Assembly (NCBI GenBank): GCA_963995525.1 | Contig: OZ023206.1 | Coordinates: 41,470,969 to 41,534,968, forward strand | Length of the DNA stretch: 64,000 nucleotides | Direction: 5' to 3' | DNA from: Escarpia spicata | Lineage: Eukaryota > Annelida > Polychaeta > Sabellida > Siboglinidae | Shown here: positions 34,680-45,400 of the stretch, piece by piece | Layout: every line of letters begins with the position of its first letter | Numbering within the stretch: the first letter of the stretch is position 1 | Notes under the pieces: model-generated | Seen by the model: only the letters and a program-made list of their open reading frames with translations | The model's database searches: none | Told to the model about the DNA's origin: nothing | Position numbers and translations under genes: made by a program

Positions 34680-34925
34680 CTATCTAGAACTCTCGAGGTA
34701 ACGGCGAGGACGCCCACGGCGCCGTTTCCAGCCGGTATTTTGTGGGTGGAATTGGTATAATAGAGCGGCAGGGTAGTTTGGTGCCATACATTGCAGGTGG
34801 CCGAACCACCGAAGGCGTCGCTGGGTGATGAGTATTGATGCATGCTTCTGACCGGTACGTTCCATGATCGTGTTATTGCTGATATTGGCCCACCGTCGGA
34901 AGCTCTTCCTGGCGAAAGCACCGAT
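34680..34925 (-). mobile_element. LINE (RTE-like) reverse-transcriptase C-terminal fragment
   Basis: On the minus strand the segment reads RRLRWFGHLQCMAPN...GWKRRRGRPRRY. This corresponds to the LRWFGH...GKRxRGRPRxRW block that ends many RTE-type reverse transcriptases. The related scrap at 22.14-22.40 kb shares DNA-level words. It is too short to assign a clade firmly. Confidence 0.6.
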
Positions 34926-35229
34926 TTTCTTGGCAGATCACGTCATCACGGGGCTTGCTTAATCAAAACTAGAAGAAAATGCTTGTAGTTCCAACAGATG
35001 CCACCACTGCTACTAGCAGTTCACGGACAGCCGTCTCAGATCTGCTGAACTGGGATGAAACGTAAGAAAGTTCATTCCATTCATTTTCATACATAAAAGC
35101 CTGCTCAAAAGCGCTGTACACAATCAATAGAATAATCATGGACAGTAAAAACAAAGCATAAAAACGATAGAATGATAAAAAATGAAAATTCTCAGAAGGT
35201 TGGATATAATAAGATGAATATATATATAC

Positions 35230-35450
35230 TGTTTCAAAATGTAATAAAAACTGACTAGAAAGAGTTAAGCACCAAAATGGGCCAGGAACAAATGTGTTTT
35301 TAGCAGCCTCTTGAGAGTGTTCAATGTTTTTGCTTCACGAATGTGAGCCAGTAGCGCATTCCTACCTCGGGCACTTGAGCCATCTTTGCAACTAAATATA
35401 TCCAGATCAGGAAGGCAGTAACATGAAAACGAACTAAGAACACTTGTTTT
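35230..35450 (-). mobile_element. fragment of an L2-like LINE C-terminus
   Basis: The minus strand reads LDIFSCKDGSSARGRNALL, then LNTLKRLLKTHLFLAHFGA and a stop near 35,265. The L-K-T-H/Y-L-F ending is the usual C-terminus of L2-type reverse transcriptases (compare LKTYLYNRAYPP in the element at 17.9 kb). Only the last ~60 residues are recognisable. Confidence 0.5.
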
Positions 35451-35469
35451 GAAATATTGGCCTATACTT

Positions 35470-35900
35470 TCATGCAAGATCAAGCAACAGCGGTTCGTTG
35501 TAACGGTGGAGTCTGTGCTGCTGCACGGATGCGAGTCATGGACACTAACAAAGACTCCCAGAACGCAACTAGATGGGTGTTTTACAAGTATGTTGCAAGC
35601 CATATTTAACATTAACGGGGAAAACACGTGTCACTTGTATAGAGATACAAACGGAATTACTCAGAAGATCCATGAAATAAGGGTGAGATTTGCTGGACAC
35701 TGTTGTAGACATAAATATGAAATAATGATTGCACCCAAGACCATCCCGTTGCAGCAAACACATGGAAGAACAAGTCAGACCAGATTATACATTTATCGAC
35801 TCGCTAAAGGGAATGTGGGGTTGGAACCACGGGAACAAAGGACAGCGTGGGGATATGAAGAAGACTAGTGTTTGGAAAGAGAGTTTGACCCGAGTGACCG
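35470..35900 (+). mobile_element. fragment of a second LINE, reverse-transcriptase C-terminus
   Basis: The plus strand reads VTVESVLLHGCESWTLTKTP, then LDGCFTSMLQAIFN, then RVRFAGHCCRHKYE and RLAKGNVGLEPREQRTA. This is the E-S-V-L-L-Y-G-x-E-x-W-T-L...RFAGHC...TGLE...ELRTAM pattern of the tail of many invertebrate LINE polyproteins. It is head-to-head with the L2-like scrap to its left. Confidence 0.65.
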
Positions 35901-36287
35901 ACATGAGTGAAGTGAGATAGTAGGCCCTTATATGTAGATAACACACTATTACAACAAACCAGACATTGCTCCCTGGTTCTCGTAACTGGTGTTGGCAAAT
36001 TGAAATTGGGCTGTTACGTACGTCTTGAAGTGAGCCACCTTTGCACTGACTGTTTATTCGTGCCTGCTGGCCCCGCTGTAATAATTATATACTTGTGTAT
36101 TGGACCGTGTGACTGACAGTATTGCCGCTCTCAACAATTCAACGGCTGTAATTGAGTTTCCGCCAGGAACAAACAGCTAGACGTGAATAACCGCACCGTT
36201 TTCACAGGAAATGGCGCCGTTGGCCTACGTGGTCATTAGTTGGTTAATTCTCAGTTCGCTGACAAAGGCCGAACACACAAAATGTGA

Positions 36288-36293
36288 GGTGAT
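36288..36293. repeat. target-site duplication copy, left (GGTGAT)
   Basis: GGTGAT directly abuts the left LTR, and the same six bases follow the right LTR at 46,134-46,139. Gypsy elements usually make 4-6 bp duplications. Confidence 0.7.
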
Positions 36294-36405
36294 TGTAACA
36301 TATCGTGACTCGACTATGTAATGACAGTGTGGTAACTCTATACGTTTATTGTCGGCTTGCCGCCAATCGCGTGCATGCGCAGTTAGAGCAAGCCTGAACA
36401 TTACA
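36294..36405 (-). repeat. 3' LTR of the gypsy element (112 bp)
   Basis: On the element strand it begins TGTAATGTTC and ends ATATGTTACA, so it has TG...CA ends. It contains AATAAA (in GACAATAAACG) as a polyadenylation signal. It matches the right LTR well over its last ~75 bp and poorly over its first ~35 bp. Confidence 0.85.
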
Positions 36406-36420
36406 TATCCCTTTCTTTCA
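36406..36420 (-). promoter_or_regulatory. polypurine tract of the gypsy element
   Basis: On the element strand, GAAAGAAAGGGATA immediately precedes the 3' LTR. This is the expected plus-strand priming site and supports the LTR boundary. Confidence 0.75.
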
Positions 36421-36859
36421 AAGACATATTAACCGTACTGTTAAAACAAAATGTATGGTCTTTCAATTCATAAATAGTCAATAAATGTGAACGTGTACTT
36501 ATGCAATTGTACAATTTACCAAGTAAGTACGTATTTATAAAGGTCCACGTCTGCTTCCATTTTCTTTCCATTATTCTCACTTCTAATTAAAGCTCAAATT
36601 ACTAAAAAAATTAAACAATCAGTGTCTTTGGCATTATGTGCTTCCTCGAAACTAAGATATAAAGTTCAGCTTCTTCTTGCGAACAACTCTTCGTGCGCGA
36701 ACTACTACTGAAACACATCTAAAGTTGTATAGACTGTAAGGTAGAATATATCAGCAGTCTTGAACTAAACAACTACGGGTCACTCAGGGATTATTCTACC
36801 CTGATGGGACTGGAACGTCTCAGTCGCGACGTTTGCCCTTCGGTTAACCTGGCCATAGT

Positions 36860-37129
36860 TCACAAGTCCAGGCGTCTTAGAGGCTTGCTCACACGACCAC
36901 TACGGGTCACAATTCCCGTGGGAAGCGATGGACAATTAACGGGCGCACTGCGAACGCTAGACGCGGCTCGTGATTCTTCAGGGCTCGGACGCGCGGTCAC
37001 CCTCTCTGGTGTTTGTTGACATACAGAGCTGTCCGGCCGCTGGTCAGTCGGTGTGTTATGGGCTGTTCTCGCGTTCAGTAGTGGGCGCTGTCCCGACGGG
37101 GTGACTGCTGCTGTTTGAGTGACTCCCAA
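36860..37129 (-). pseudogene. C-terminal tail of the gypsy polyprotein
   Basis: The minus-strand frame is rich in Pro, Ser, Thr and Arg and ends VTRSGRVSKPLRRLDL before its stop at 36,860. A TRSGR-x-x-KPP-x-RLD ending is typical of the extreme C-terminus of gypsy integrases. The stretch 36,421-36,859 between it and the polypurine tract shows no further gene. Confidence 0.65.
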
Positions 37130-37467
37130 ATTAGCATTTGTTGATCAGGCTCGCTCACGGCATATTTCTGTCCTGACTCTGGGGTATACCCGTTCCGCTC
37201 CGACCGTTGACAGTCGCAGGTGTCTTCTGCTGCTCCTGTGCTTTTTCCCGTTCCATTCAACGACATGCGATCGAGGAGCTTGATGTTGGCTTACAACTTT
37301 GGCGTGTAGCTATTTCTTGGAGTTCGGAAATGGAGCCACCCTCACTGGATTTCCTGGCAGAAGTACAGGGAGATCCCCGTCGACTTTCCGGTCCTGATAG
37401 TAACGCTGGTTCTCTTTGTCCCGGTCCAGGCTGCGTCTTACTTTTGTCACGTCGTAGGCAGTTAGCT

Positions 37468-38178
37468 TTAGTTTCTAGGCCTGCGACTCATGCATAGCTG
37501 GGCTGGTGACACATTACAGCTTTCCAGCGGCGTAATGCGGTAATCTAGCAAGGCCAAGTGTTTGTCTGTACATTTTCGCCAAAGTCGTTTCACAATCTGT
37601 ATCGCTCTTTCTGCCTCACCGTTCGACTGTGAGTAGGCAGGAGATGACGTGCAATGTTCGATCTGGTAGTCTTTGCAGAATAGCGCAAATTCGCGAGACG
37701 AGAACTGCGTCGCATTGTCAGATCTCAATTGTTCTGCAATACCGTGCAGACTCATCTGTGACTTGATGGAATCAATTGTCGCTGCGCTGCTCAAATTCTC
37801 GAGTTTGTTGACTTCTATGTACTTGGAATAGTAATCCACAGTGACCAAGTAGTTATTTCGTTACTACTCGAAAATGTCCGCAGCTACCTCAATCCGAGGC
37901 AGATCGGGTGTTTTCGTTGGCTTGAACGTTTCGGTTCGTTACTTATTCTGGTGCGTATTACACGCAGCGCAATCATTCACGAGATTTTCGATTTGTTGCG
38001 TCATCCCTGGCCTGTATAGTGCTTCTCGTGCTCGTTGCTTACATTTCGTTATGCTCATGCGCGACTCATGTATTTGTGCAAGCATGTTTGGCCTCATGCA
38101 TGGCGGCACCACGATTTTCATACCTTTGTACACTACACCGTCAGATACGGAGAGTTCGTCACGTATTGTCCAGTACAT
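37468..38178 (-). pseudogene. integrase of the gypsy element
   Basis: Two open pieces are visible. The N-terminal piece (37,939-38,178) has the zinc-binding region with HESR...CAAC; the second His of the usual HH pair appears lost. It also has the LYRPGM block. The catalytic core (37,468-37,848) shows VDYYSKYIE, RSDNATQF and SNGEAERAI, so the three acidic residues of the D,D-35-E triad are present, while the usual SDNG is SDNA. The pieces are separated by a short interval with stops near 37,860-37,930. The enzyme would insert element DNA into the genome; this copy cannot make it whole. Confidence 0.85.
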
Positions 38179-38202
38179 TCTGATTGTGTGCGATGTTTCC
38201 TG

Positions 38203-38800
38203 CTATGTATCTGGCCAGCCCTTGAGGATCATAGTGTGTAGCTCGTTCAGGTAATTGGTTGTGCATTCCTGAAACTGCTTGTATCGTGTATGTGTTACGG
38301 TGATGAAGTTGATCATATTGACCATGACAGGCTCAATATAAGGTACTACATCGGGCAGGTGGGCACGCCTCAGTGCATCTCCCATAGGGATTTCCTTGCT
38401 TGATTTGTACGTCACGTTCAAGCCGTACTGTTGCAGTCTTAGCAACATTGCTTGTAGCCTCATGGGCGCTGATAGCAGTGGCTTTGCGCATATAGCCTAA
38501 AGTGGTTTGTGATTGCTCTCAACCGTTGTAGTTTTTTCCAAAGATGTGGTAATGGAATTTCTTGCAGCTATGCACGGTAGCTAACGTTTCCTTTTCCATT
38601 TCCCTCATCTCTGTTGGGTTGGTGTGAGCGTTCTCGCCGTGTAGGCTACTGGACGACCGTCTTGTAGGAGGACTCCTCCTAGTCCGTTGCTACTCGCATC
38701 ACACTGTATTGTGACATCTTTTGTCACATCGTAATACGCCAACACTGGCGTACTGCAACAAAGTTCCTTCAGCTCTTCGAAGCTTCTCTGTTGTGGCTTA
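38203..38800 (-). pseudogene. RNase H region of the gypsy element
   Basis: The end of the domain is clear at 38,203-38,463, with LQAMLLRLQQYGLNVTYKSS and then MGDALRRAHL, the usual QRMLLRLQKYDLxVxYxxGK...ADxLSRA ending. Upstream, 38,464-38,800 carries recognisable but stop-interrupted parts (a DASSNGLGGVL-like catalytic block near 38,680). It joins directly to the reverse transcriptase on its right. Confidence 0.75.
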
Positions 38801-38802
38801 CC

Positions 38803-39729
38803 TCAGTGAAAATCGACGTTTCGTTTCATCACATCCCGAAGTGGAGCGTCCACTGTACTCATGTTTGGGATGAATTTCGACAGATATTGGACAAATCCAA
38901 GAAATCTGCGCACGTCTTCCTTGCTTTGGGGAACTGGCATTTTGTGTACTGCACGTACTTTCTCTGGATCTGGTTGCAAGCCCTGGTCTGTCCCCAAGTG
39001 TCCAACGTAATTCACCTGTGGCTGTTTTACTTGACACTTGTCAAAGCTGAGCTTCAGGTTCCATTCTGTCGCTCTATCTACGTCTTTCCTGATGAGCTTG
39101 TCGTGCTCCTGTGGCGTTTTGCCTACGATCAGGATGTCGCCCATGATGGCCCGTGCGCCATCGATGTCTTCTAGCATGTCGTCCATGATTCGTTGGTAAA
39201 TCTCTGGAGTCGACTTTATGCCAAACCGGAGGCGTAACCACCTGTATCTTCCGATCGGCGTGTTGAAAGTCGTTAGAAGACTTGATTCATAGCCAAGTTT
39301 GATCTGCAGGAATCCCGACTTTGCGTATATTTTGGAGAACATTTTGGCACCTGGTATTGATGCTATCACTTCTTCCACTGTCGGAATGGGGTAGTGCTCT
39401 CGTCTAATGGCTTTGTTGAGGTCTTTGGGATCGGAGCAGATCCTCAACTTTTCATTGCGGATCATAGTGACCATGGAATTAACCCAGTCAATGGGTTCTG
39501 TCACTTTAGTAATGTGGCCATCAGTTTCCATTTCTTTCAGTTTCGTACGTATCTTTGCAGATAATACTTTTGGCTGACGCCTTGGTCCGGGTACAATAGG
39601 GTCGATTTTGATGGAATACGTCCCTGTGAGCGTACCTGTAGTTTGCTTCAGGTACTTGTCAAGCTCATTGGCGACAGTGTGTGTTCTCTTGATCAAGCCT
39701 AGCTGCATGCTAGCATGCCCTGATAACAA
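38803..39729 (-). pseudogene. reverse transcriptase of the gypsy element with altered catalytic motifs
   Basis: A 308-residue open stretch contains the familiar gypsy blocks: PRRQPKVLSAKI, DGHITKVTEPIDWVNSMV, RICSDPKDLNKAIRREHYP, TFNTPIGRYRWLRLRFGI, the polymerase box, and QPDPEKVRAVHKMPVPQSKE near the end. Two essential places are changed. The first catalytic Asp block reads FSKIYAKSGF (Asp replaced by Tyr), and the Y-x-D-D box reads IMGDILIVG (first Asp replaced by Gly). The protein could not polymerise DNA even though the frame is still open. The true start lies upstream in the polyprotein. Confidence 0.9.
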
Positions 39730-39914
39730 TGGTTTCTGGTCTACATGTACGATATAGTACAGTACCTTAACGCATTTGTTTTGTACCGAGTTGGGAGTGT
39801 GACACAGCCTTCTACCTTAATTGGGTGACGAGTGTACCATTTAAACTTGCTAGCGGTCTTTATGATTGGGTGATTGCAGTGCATATCTCTGTACACGTTG
39901 TACGGCATCAGAGA

Positions 39915-40100
39915 TTACGTAGCACCGGTGTCTATCTGCATTTTGATGTGTGTTCCGTTTACACCTATGCTTTCCCACCAGTCGCCGTCTGCATCGGTGA
40001 TGATATTGATCAGATGTGCGTCGCCGTCATCATCTGATTGCTCAAAGCCACACATGTCCTCAACCATGTGGGCGCTCGCCTTGTTGCGGCACATTGACAC
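39915..40100 (-). pseudogene. aspartic protease start of the gypsy element
   Basis: The minus-strand frame passes from the last zinc-knuckle cysteine through an acidic linker (EQSDDDGD) to IKMQIDTGAT, the catalytic D-T-G block of a retropepsin. The rest of the protease, between 39,730 and 39,914, is broken by stops. Confidence 0.75.
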
Positions 40101-40175
40101 AAAATGTCCCTTCTTATGACAGTAGTGGCACTTGCTGTCCTTAGCGGGGCAACGTTCGTGCGATATTTTGTACCC
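40086..40175 (-). pseudogene. gag zinc knuckles of the gypsy element
   Basis: On the minus strand a CQKCGYKISHERC box and a classical CHYCHKKGHFVSMC box (C-x2-C-x4-H-x4-C) lie just before the protease linker. They would bind element RNA. The reading frame differs from that of the capsid part upstream, so a frameshift lies near 40,200. Confidence 0.7.
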
Positions 40176-40218
40176 GCATTTCTGACATTTCCGTTGATCC
40201 TTGTATCTCGCTTTTTGT

Positions 40219-40686
40219 TTAGCATGGTCTTTGTGGAATCTGGAATGTGACCAGTTCCTCGAACGTCCAGCTATCCTCGGTTTTCTCCGGACCTCCAGTG
40301 TTCACGGCATGAATTGTGGGGTCTTCATCGGCGTTTATCGCATGCATACTTTCCTGGGACGTCTCGTAGTTCTGACCAATATTCATGGCCATGTTTAGAG
40401 TCAGTTTGTCTCCTTTCTCTAGACATTTCACGCGGATCGCGGCTTGCGATGATCTCAAGATAATTGCATCTCTGAGCTTGCGGTCGTCTTCAGCATAGCC
40501 ACAGTCTTTCACAAGAATTCGGAGATCCGTGACAAAGTTGTCAAAGTTGTCACCTGGATCTTGTTTACGTCGGATGAAAGTGACAGTTGCGCGGATTTTG
40601 TTTGTCATCGGTGGGACATAGACCGGGGTCTGCTGCGCATATTTATTGTACACACCTTGCACAGTTAGGCGAGCGACAAATCCCAA
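40219..40686 (-). pseudogene. gag, 3' part, of the gypsy element
   Basis: This 155-residue open stretch reads from the transposon junction (VARLTVQGVYNKY) through IRRKQDPGDNFDNFVTDLRI and VKCLEKGDKLTL to an Asp/Glu-rich end. The pattern QxPGEsFdxFvtxLRxLaxxCxy...RDxIV is that of gypsy capsid proteins. Its N-terminal part is on the far side of the inserted DNA transposon (45,505-45,721). Confidence 0.75.
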
Positions 40687-40739
40687 AAAAGTGCTTTATG
40701 CAATAACCAACACAAGCCCAATGTAGTTTGAGAATTGAA

Positions 40740-41600
40740 ATTGGCCAAAGGATGACGTTTTTATTGGAAAGTGGATTACTTCTAAAGCAGTCACCATCAA
40801 ACGACCAATTTTAGAAATTGGGCGCTTCCGAAAACTTCTTAATATTACAATGGCGATCTAGCTACTTTATTTAACAAAAAAATGGCCAAGTCATATATTG
40901 TTGGAAAGCGTATTGTCGCATATTCAAGACAGTGTACGATATGATGTTGTATCCTGGAATGATACGAGTGACGACAAGGTCAAACAAGGTCACCCATCAA
41001 ATGACGAATATTCGAAAGTTTACAATGCCGCGAACATCATAAAGTTACACCGACTGTGTTTCTACTTCACGACTACGGACATGTCATACACTGTATGAAA
41101 GGACAATTTCTCCCTGTTAAAATGCGGTTTGACATGGCGCTGTGAGGTGAAGTAATTTGTGTGGAGCGGCGTTCAAACAGGATCACCGTCAATTGATGAA
41201 TGTTAGAAATTGCGATATTCCGCAAACGTTACACAATTTCATTGGTTGCGTATATCTACGTCACCTACATACTCATGGCCAAGTCATATACCACTGGAAA
41301 GCATAATTTCTCGCCGTGAAAAGGAGGTATAAAGTCGAACCATCGAGTGACGCAGTACGCGTGTAGTGAAGGTCAAACAAAGTCCACATCAACTTCTTAA
41401 TATTCAAAATTACGCCATTCCACAAACAGTATACAATTACAATGTTTTTCTATGTATTTGCCAATGTACACAAGGCAACATCATATACCATTGGAAAACG
41501 TATTGTACCCCCGTCAAAATTAGGTATTGCATGGGACTGTTTAACAGAGCTACAACTATGTGAAGCGGACGTTGAACGGTCAACATCGATGTAGTTACCA
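40740..41600. repeat. left inverted arm of the DNA transposon, ~200-bp subunits
   Basis: Four subunits are visible. Each has a GGCCAAGTCATATACCATTGGAAAGC-type block (split here; 26 bp in all), followed ~75-90 bp later by an AAGGTCAAACAAGGTCACC-type block and a (C/T)ATCAAATGA word. The arm pairs with 44,500-45,400. The stretch GAAATTGGGCGCTTCCGAAA at about 40,817 is found inverted, base for base, near 45,319. Confidence 0.85.
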
Positions 41601-41741
41601 TTTATGTTTGACAACACCTTAAAAATCGAGCAATTTTCTTTTCTTTTTGTATCTGCAAAACTATTCAATCATCACAAAGGATTGCACATTGGTGAGTCAA
41701 TTTTCTGAGGCTACTAGAAACATTCTACCCACCTTTAGTTT

Positions 41742-42272
41742 CTATTCACTGTCGTGGTCATCATCGTCACGTAGGATGTCTTGGTCGCCAGTCGAACGTG
41801 GGTTTCCACAGTTTTTATTCCCATGACATGTGCAAAGCTCTGTGCAACACAAACTGTTCTGACTGCATGAACAATTGATTGTGCAGCAACCTCTACTTGA
41901 GCATGAACATATGAGTCCTTCCAGGAACTCTGACGCCATTGGACCTTTGAAGAAGACAGGTACAAGTTTGCCATTCTTTCTCACCCTTTCATGCTGCAGT
42001 GTGGACCCTGTATCTAGCTTGGCCACAAGTGAAGACATCCAAGTCTTCGTTTGACACTGTGCCCGCCTTGCATGTTCCTCGAAACTTGCTTCAATTTTGG
42101 GGAAGCTTCGCCAACTACTTGTCCTTCTTGTTGATATTCTTAGCCGCAAACGGTTAAGTTTGATGTGTGCACTCTTCTCTGTGTCACTTAGGTTGTACAA
42201 GGCTGCTGTGAATGTCCGCGCTGCTGATGGTGCAGCCTCTTTATCGCTGTTTCCTACGTCGGCAAGATTCAT
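41742..42272 (-). pseudogene. transposon protein, C-terminal piece with Cys-rich cluster
   Basis: This 176-residue piece ends with PMASEFLEGLICSCSSRGCC, then NCSCSQNSLCCTELCTCHGN and KNCGN, a cluster of about 15 cysteines. The spacing C-x-C...C-x-C...C-x2-C-x-C suggests a zinc-binding end, and Academ-type transposases are described as ending in a Cys cluster. An acidic tail (DDDDHDSE) precedes the stop. It is in a different frame from the nuclease piece upstream. Confidence 0.65.
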
Positions 42273-42871
42273 GAAGTGGCCTGCCCCCTTCTATATAACA
42301 ACGATGAAAAAAGTGTTTTCCCAATTCCAAACAGGGAGGAAACTGAGTCACACCCTGTTAGTGAATGCATGGCGGGAAGTATGTTGCAGAACTGCGGACC
42401 GAGTGCAGTACAAATCGAATGCACAGGTACAAATCAGCGCTTGTCTGTGGTGCTGGTGATGATGCCAGTTTCAATCCACATGTTGACTGTATTCGCCATT
42501 TTCGGAAAGCAGTATGCAGCAAGCACTAAAACATCTGTGTCTGATGACTTAATTATTACGGTTCCTAGAACACCACGTGCTCCGAAGTCTGAATCAGCAA
42601 AACCAGCATGCAGAAGCATCCTTGTGTCAGCTTCTTCTTGTGTACTGGCAAAGTGTCTGTCTTCTTCTACACCTCGACTACTGATTAATTTCACTACCTC
42701 ACCATTGACGAAGCCTCCAACAACCAGGAGTGTACACGTTGTGTGTGCTTCCAGCCACTGGGATGATGCATGGCAAACCACATATTCACAAAGAAAGTTC
42801 ACTAGTGATTGCTTGTTGAGTGGAACATTGAGGAACATTTTCCATGGAGGTACTGGGCGCCCACCAATCAC
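42273..42871 (-). pseudogene. transposon protein, XPG/FEN-like nuclease piece
   Basis: Three acidic blocks appear in the order and kind used by XPG/FEN1-family nucleases: QEEADTRMLLHA, then IKSSDTDVLVL about 30 residues later, then, after a stop at 42,434, HSLTGCDSVSSLFG near 42,346. They correspond to the E-x-E-A, D-x-D and GCDY blocks that hold the metal ions, and all three acidic sites are present. The stop between the second and third blocks and a TAA near 42,918 upstream break the frame. The role would be DNA cleavage during transposition, which is inferred. Confidence 0.65.
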
Positions 42872-43111
42872 CTGGTACTGCTTGCAAGCAGATGTTGATC
42901 CTGCGCGGCGGTCCTTTTAAGCAGTTTTCACAGAGTTATCATCATCATATCTATCAAACGCTTCCACAATTGTGTCAGCTCTCTGAAATCCTGTCAGAAG
43001 TTGCCTGAAGTATGCTACCGTTAATGCATCAAATGAATTGAATTGGTCCCTCGCCATCATTTGAATGACGTCCATGGCATCCCTAATATACACTGTGGTT
43101 GCAGTGGTGCT

Positions 43112-43822
43112 TTATGGTAGTTCATATACTCTCTCGTCTTGAGCTTCTAGTTGATGGTCCGGTTCCGCTTTGTTAGTTTTCCGCATTGTACCATCAGCAT
43201 GAAAAATGGCCATCGGCACTGGCCCTATCAGGTGGTCGAGAACGGTGGCCATAGAAACATCATCTCTGCACCTCGCCAACGGCAGGGCTCTGCGGAACAC
43301 AATCTCTGGACTAATAGCTGCTGTTACAACGCCTCCCTTGCCACACTTCAACTTGGCCTTTTTCGCCATGCCAGCAAATGTTATCAGGCCTGACTTGTTG
43401 ATGGGGCTGTAGAAGCTGCACGTTTCACCTGATTCAAGTGCGCCATGCACACATTTCTTCAGCTTCTCCCCCCCCCCCCCCCCAGTACCTACGATGTTGA
43501 GGAGCGAATTTTGCACATCCAGTGTTGCATGCAGCCCCGTGGATAAGTTGGTGAGTGCATCTGGGTGAAATTCAGGCTCGAACGGATTGGTCACGTTGTT
43601 AACAGCATGCTCGTCATCCCTCTTCAGTGTGAATGCCAGTACTTCTTTGTGATCCTTGTCTTCAGTACTTGTGGACAAACCACTCCCTTCTCGCATTGCT
43701 TTAACATATTCACTCATGACGTGCCTCGTCAATGTCCACCTGATGAGTGCTGGCTTCTTTCTAGTCAGCCCTATACTACTGCTTCCCTTTGCGTCTCTGA
43801 TGACTGTATTCTCTGAGCCCAT
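43112..43822 (-). pseudogene. transposon protein, middle piece
   Basis: A 236-residue open stretch in the same frame as the nuclease piece, separated from it by two stops (at 43,109-43,111 and near 42,918) with readable protein between. I recognise no named domain. Visible features are an N-terminal WTLTRHVMSEYVKA block and a CSFYSPINKSGLITFAGMAK block that recurs in related invertebrate proteins as far as I recall. A run of 15-16 G on the coding strand (43,469-43,484) encodes consecutive Gly and is a likely site of length error. Confidence 0.5.
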
Positions 43823-43830
43823 GTCGTTCG

Positions 43831-44169
43831 TTATCCCATTGAAACTATATTTTGAATCAAACTGTAGAATGCAGTGTCATAAGGACACGGTGTTGTAACT
43901 GTTGACGACGGTGCCTTTGCTTTAAGATTTGTTTTACTCAGGTAGGATGAAAGACATGATGAGTGGTACACGGCATCCTTAGCTATCAAGTCCTCCGATA
44001 TTGTGCGTGTCATTTCTTCGCCTCCTCTTTGACATGCAACCTTCTTCAGGTTGGTTGCCCGTTGAAATGTTTCAATTTTATGCAACCTATCGTCTTTCCT
44101 GTGTGACTTCTTCGAACATACAATACAGAGAGACCAATATGTCGAACCAGTGCTCTTTCTCGCTGCCAT
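43831..44169 (-). pseudogene. transposon protein, N-terminal piece with zinc-finger-like cysteines
   Basis: It starts with ATG at 44,169 and reads CIVCSKKSHRKDDRLHKIET, later VACQRG and then LIAKDAVYHSSCLSSYLSK. The C-x2-C ... YH-x2-C arrangement looks like a zinc-binding fold and could bind the inverted repeats. One frameshift near 43,825 separates it from the middle piece. The start codon is plausible: it is the first ATG after the TA-rich leader and the arm. Confidence 0.55.
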
Positions 44170-44287
44170 ACTAGGTATACGTGATACTGATTGTTGAGAA
44201 TCAGTGTCATTTGGTGTTTCTGGTTTGTGTGGATCAGCTCGTATTTATTATGCTTCGTAGAATGTGCAATTTTGACATATACATGGC

Positions 44288-44338
<51 letters not shown>

Positions 44339-44445
44339 CATATATTGATATTCTAAAACTTAAATAATTATACTTTATATATATATATATTATATATATA
44401 TATATATATTATATATATATATATATAGACATATATATTTATATT
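44288..44445. repeat. (TA)n tract with duplicated 30-bp segment
   Basis: Long TATATA runs surround two copies of TTCTAAAACTTAAATAATTA TACTTT (about 44,353 and 44,443). It lies between the transposase start and the right inverted arm, where the promoter would be expected. Confidence 0.9.
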
Positions 44446-44499
44446 CTAAAACTTAAATAATTATACTTTTCATCGTTTGACTTCAAAGCAATCGTTAGG

Positions 44500-45400
44500 T
44501 CAATTTGTCTTAACATTTCTAGAATAGCACAATTTCGAAAATTCATCATTTGACGGTGACCTTGTTCAACATTTGCTCCACACTTACAGCACCAGTTGAT
44601 AGCTCCGTGTCATACCACATGTTTACGAAGATACAATAAGGTTTACAATGGTATGTGAAGAGGCATTATGCACGTAGGCAAATATATACGCAACCATTAT
44701 AAACCTAGGCCTACAACGATTGTGGAATGGTGCAATTTTGAACAGTCATCATTTGGTAGTGACCTTGTTTGACATTCACTACACACATAATGCTCCATTT
44801 AATAGCTGTACGTTATACCTCATTGTACCGGGAAGACAGTAAGCTTCCCAAAGGTATATGAAATGGATGTCAGTAAGTAGGTAACGTAGCTCAATAACCA
44901 TTAAGATTTTGTGTAGCGTGTGGGGTGGCGCAATTTCTAACATTCATAAATTGACGGTGACTCTGTTTGAACGCTGCTCCACAGAAATTGCTTCATCTCA
45001 CAGCGCCATATCACACAGCATTGTGACGGGGTGAAATTGTCCTTTCATACTGTGTATGATATGTCCGTAGTCGTGAAGTAGAAACACAGTCGGTGTAACT
45101 TTATGATGTTCGCGGCATTGTAAACTTTCGAATATTCGTAATTTGATGGGTGGCCTTGTTTGACCTTGTCGTCACTCTTATCAATCCTGGATGCAGCATC
45201 ATATCGTACACTGTATTAAAGGTGAGACAATACGCGTTCCAAGAATATATGACACGGCTATTTTCTATTTAAATAAAGTAACTAGATAGCCATTGTAATA
45301 TTAAGAAGTTTTCGGAAGCGCCCAATTTCTAAAATTGATCGTTTGATGGTGACCTTGTTTGACCTTGGATTCACGCTTACTGCACCACTTGGCAACTATA
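44500..45400. repeat. right inverted arm of the DNA transposon
   Basis: Reverse complement of the left arm, again as about four ~200-bp subunits with GGTGACCTTGTTTGACATTC and an AAAGGTATATGA-type word. The outer ~80 bp includes a segment missing from the left arm, which has a deletion near 40,790. Confidence 0.85.

Noticed and set aside
36421..36859. Envelope-like gene after the gypsy integrase
   Set aside because: No open frame, signal peptide or membrane segment is seen between the integrase tail and the polypurine tract.
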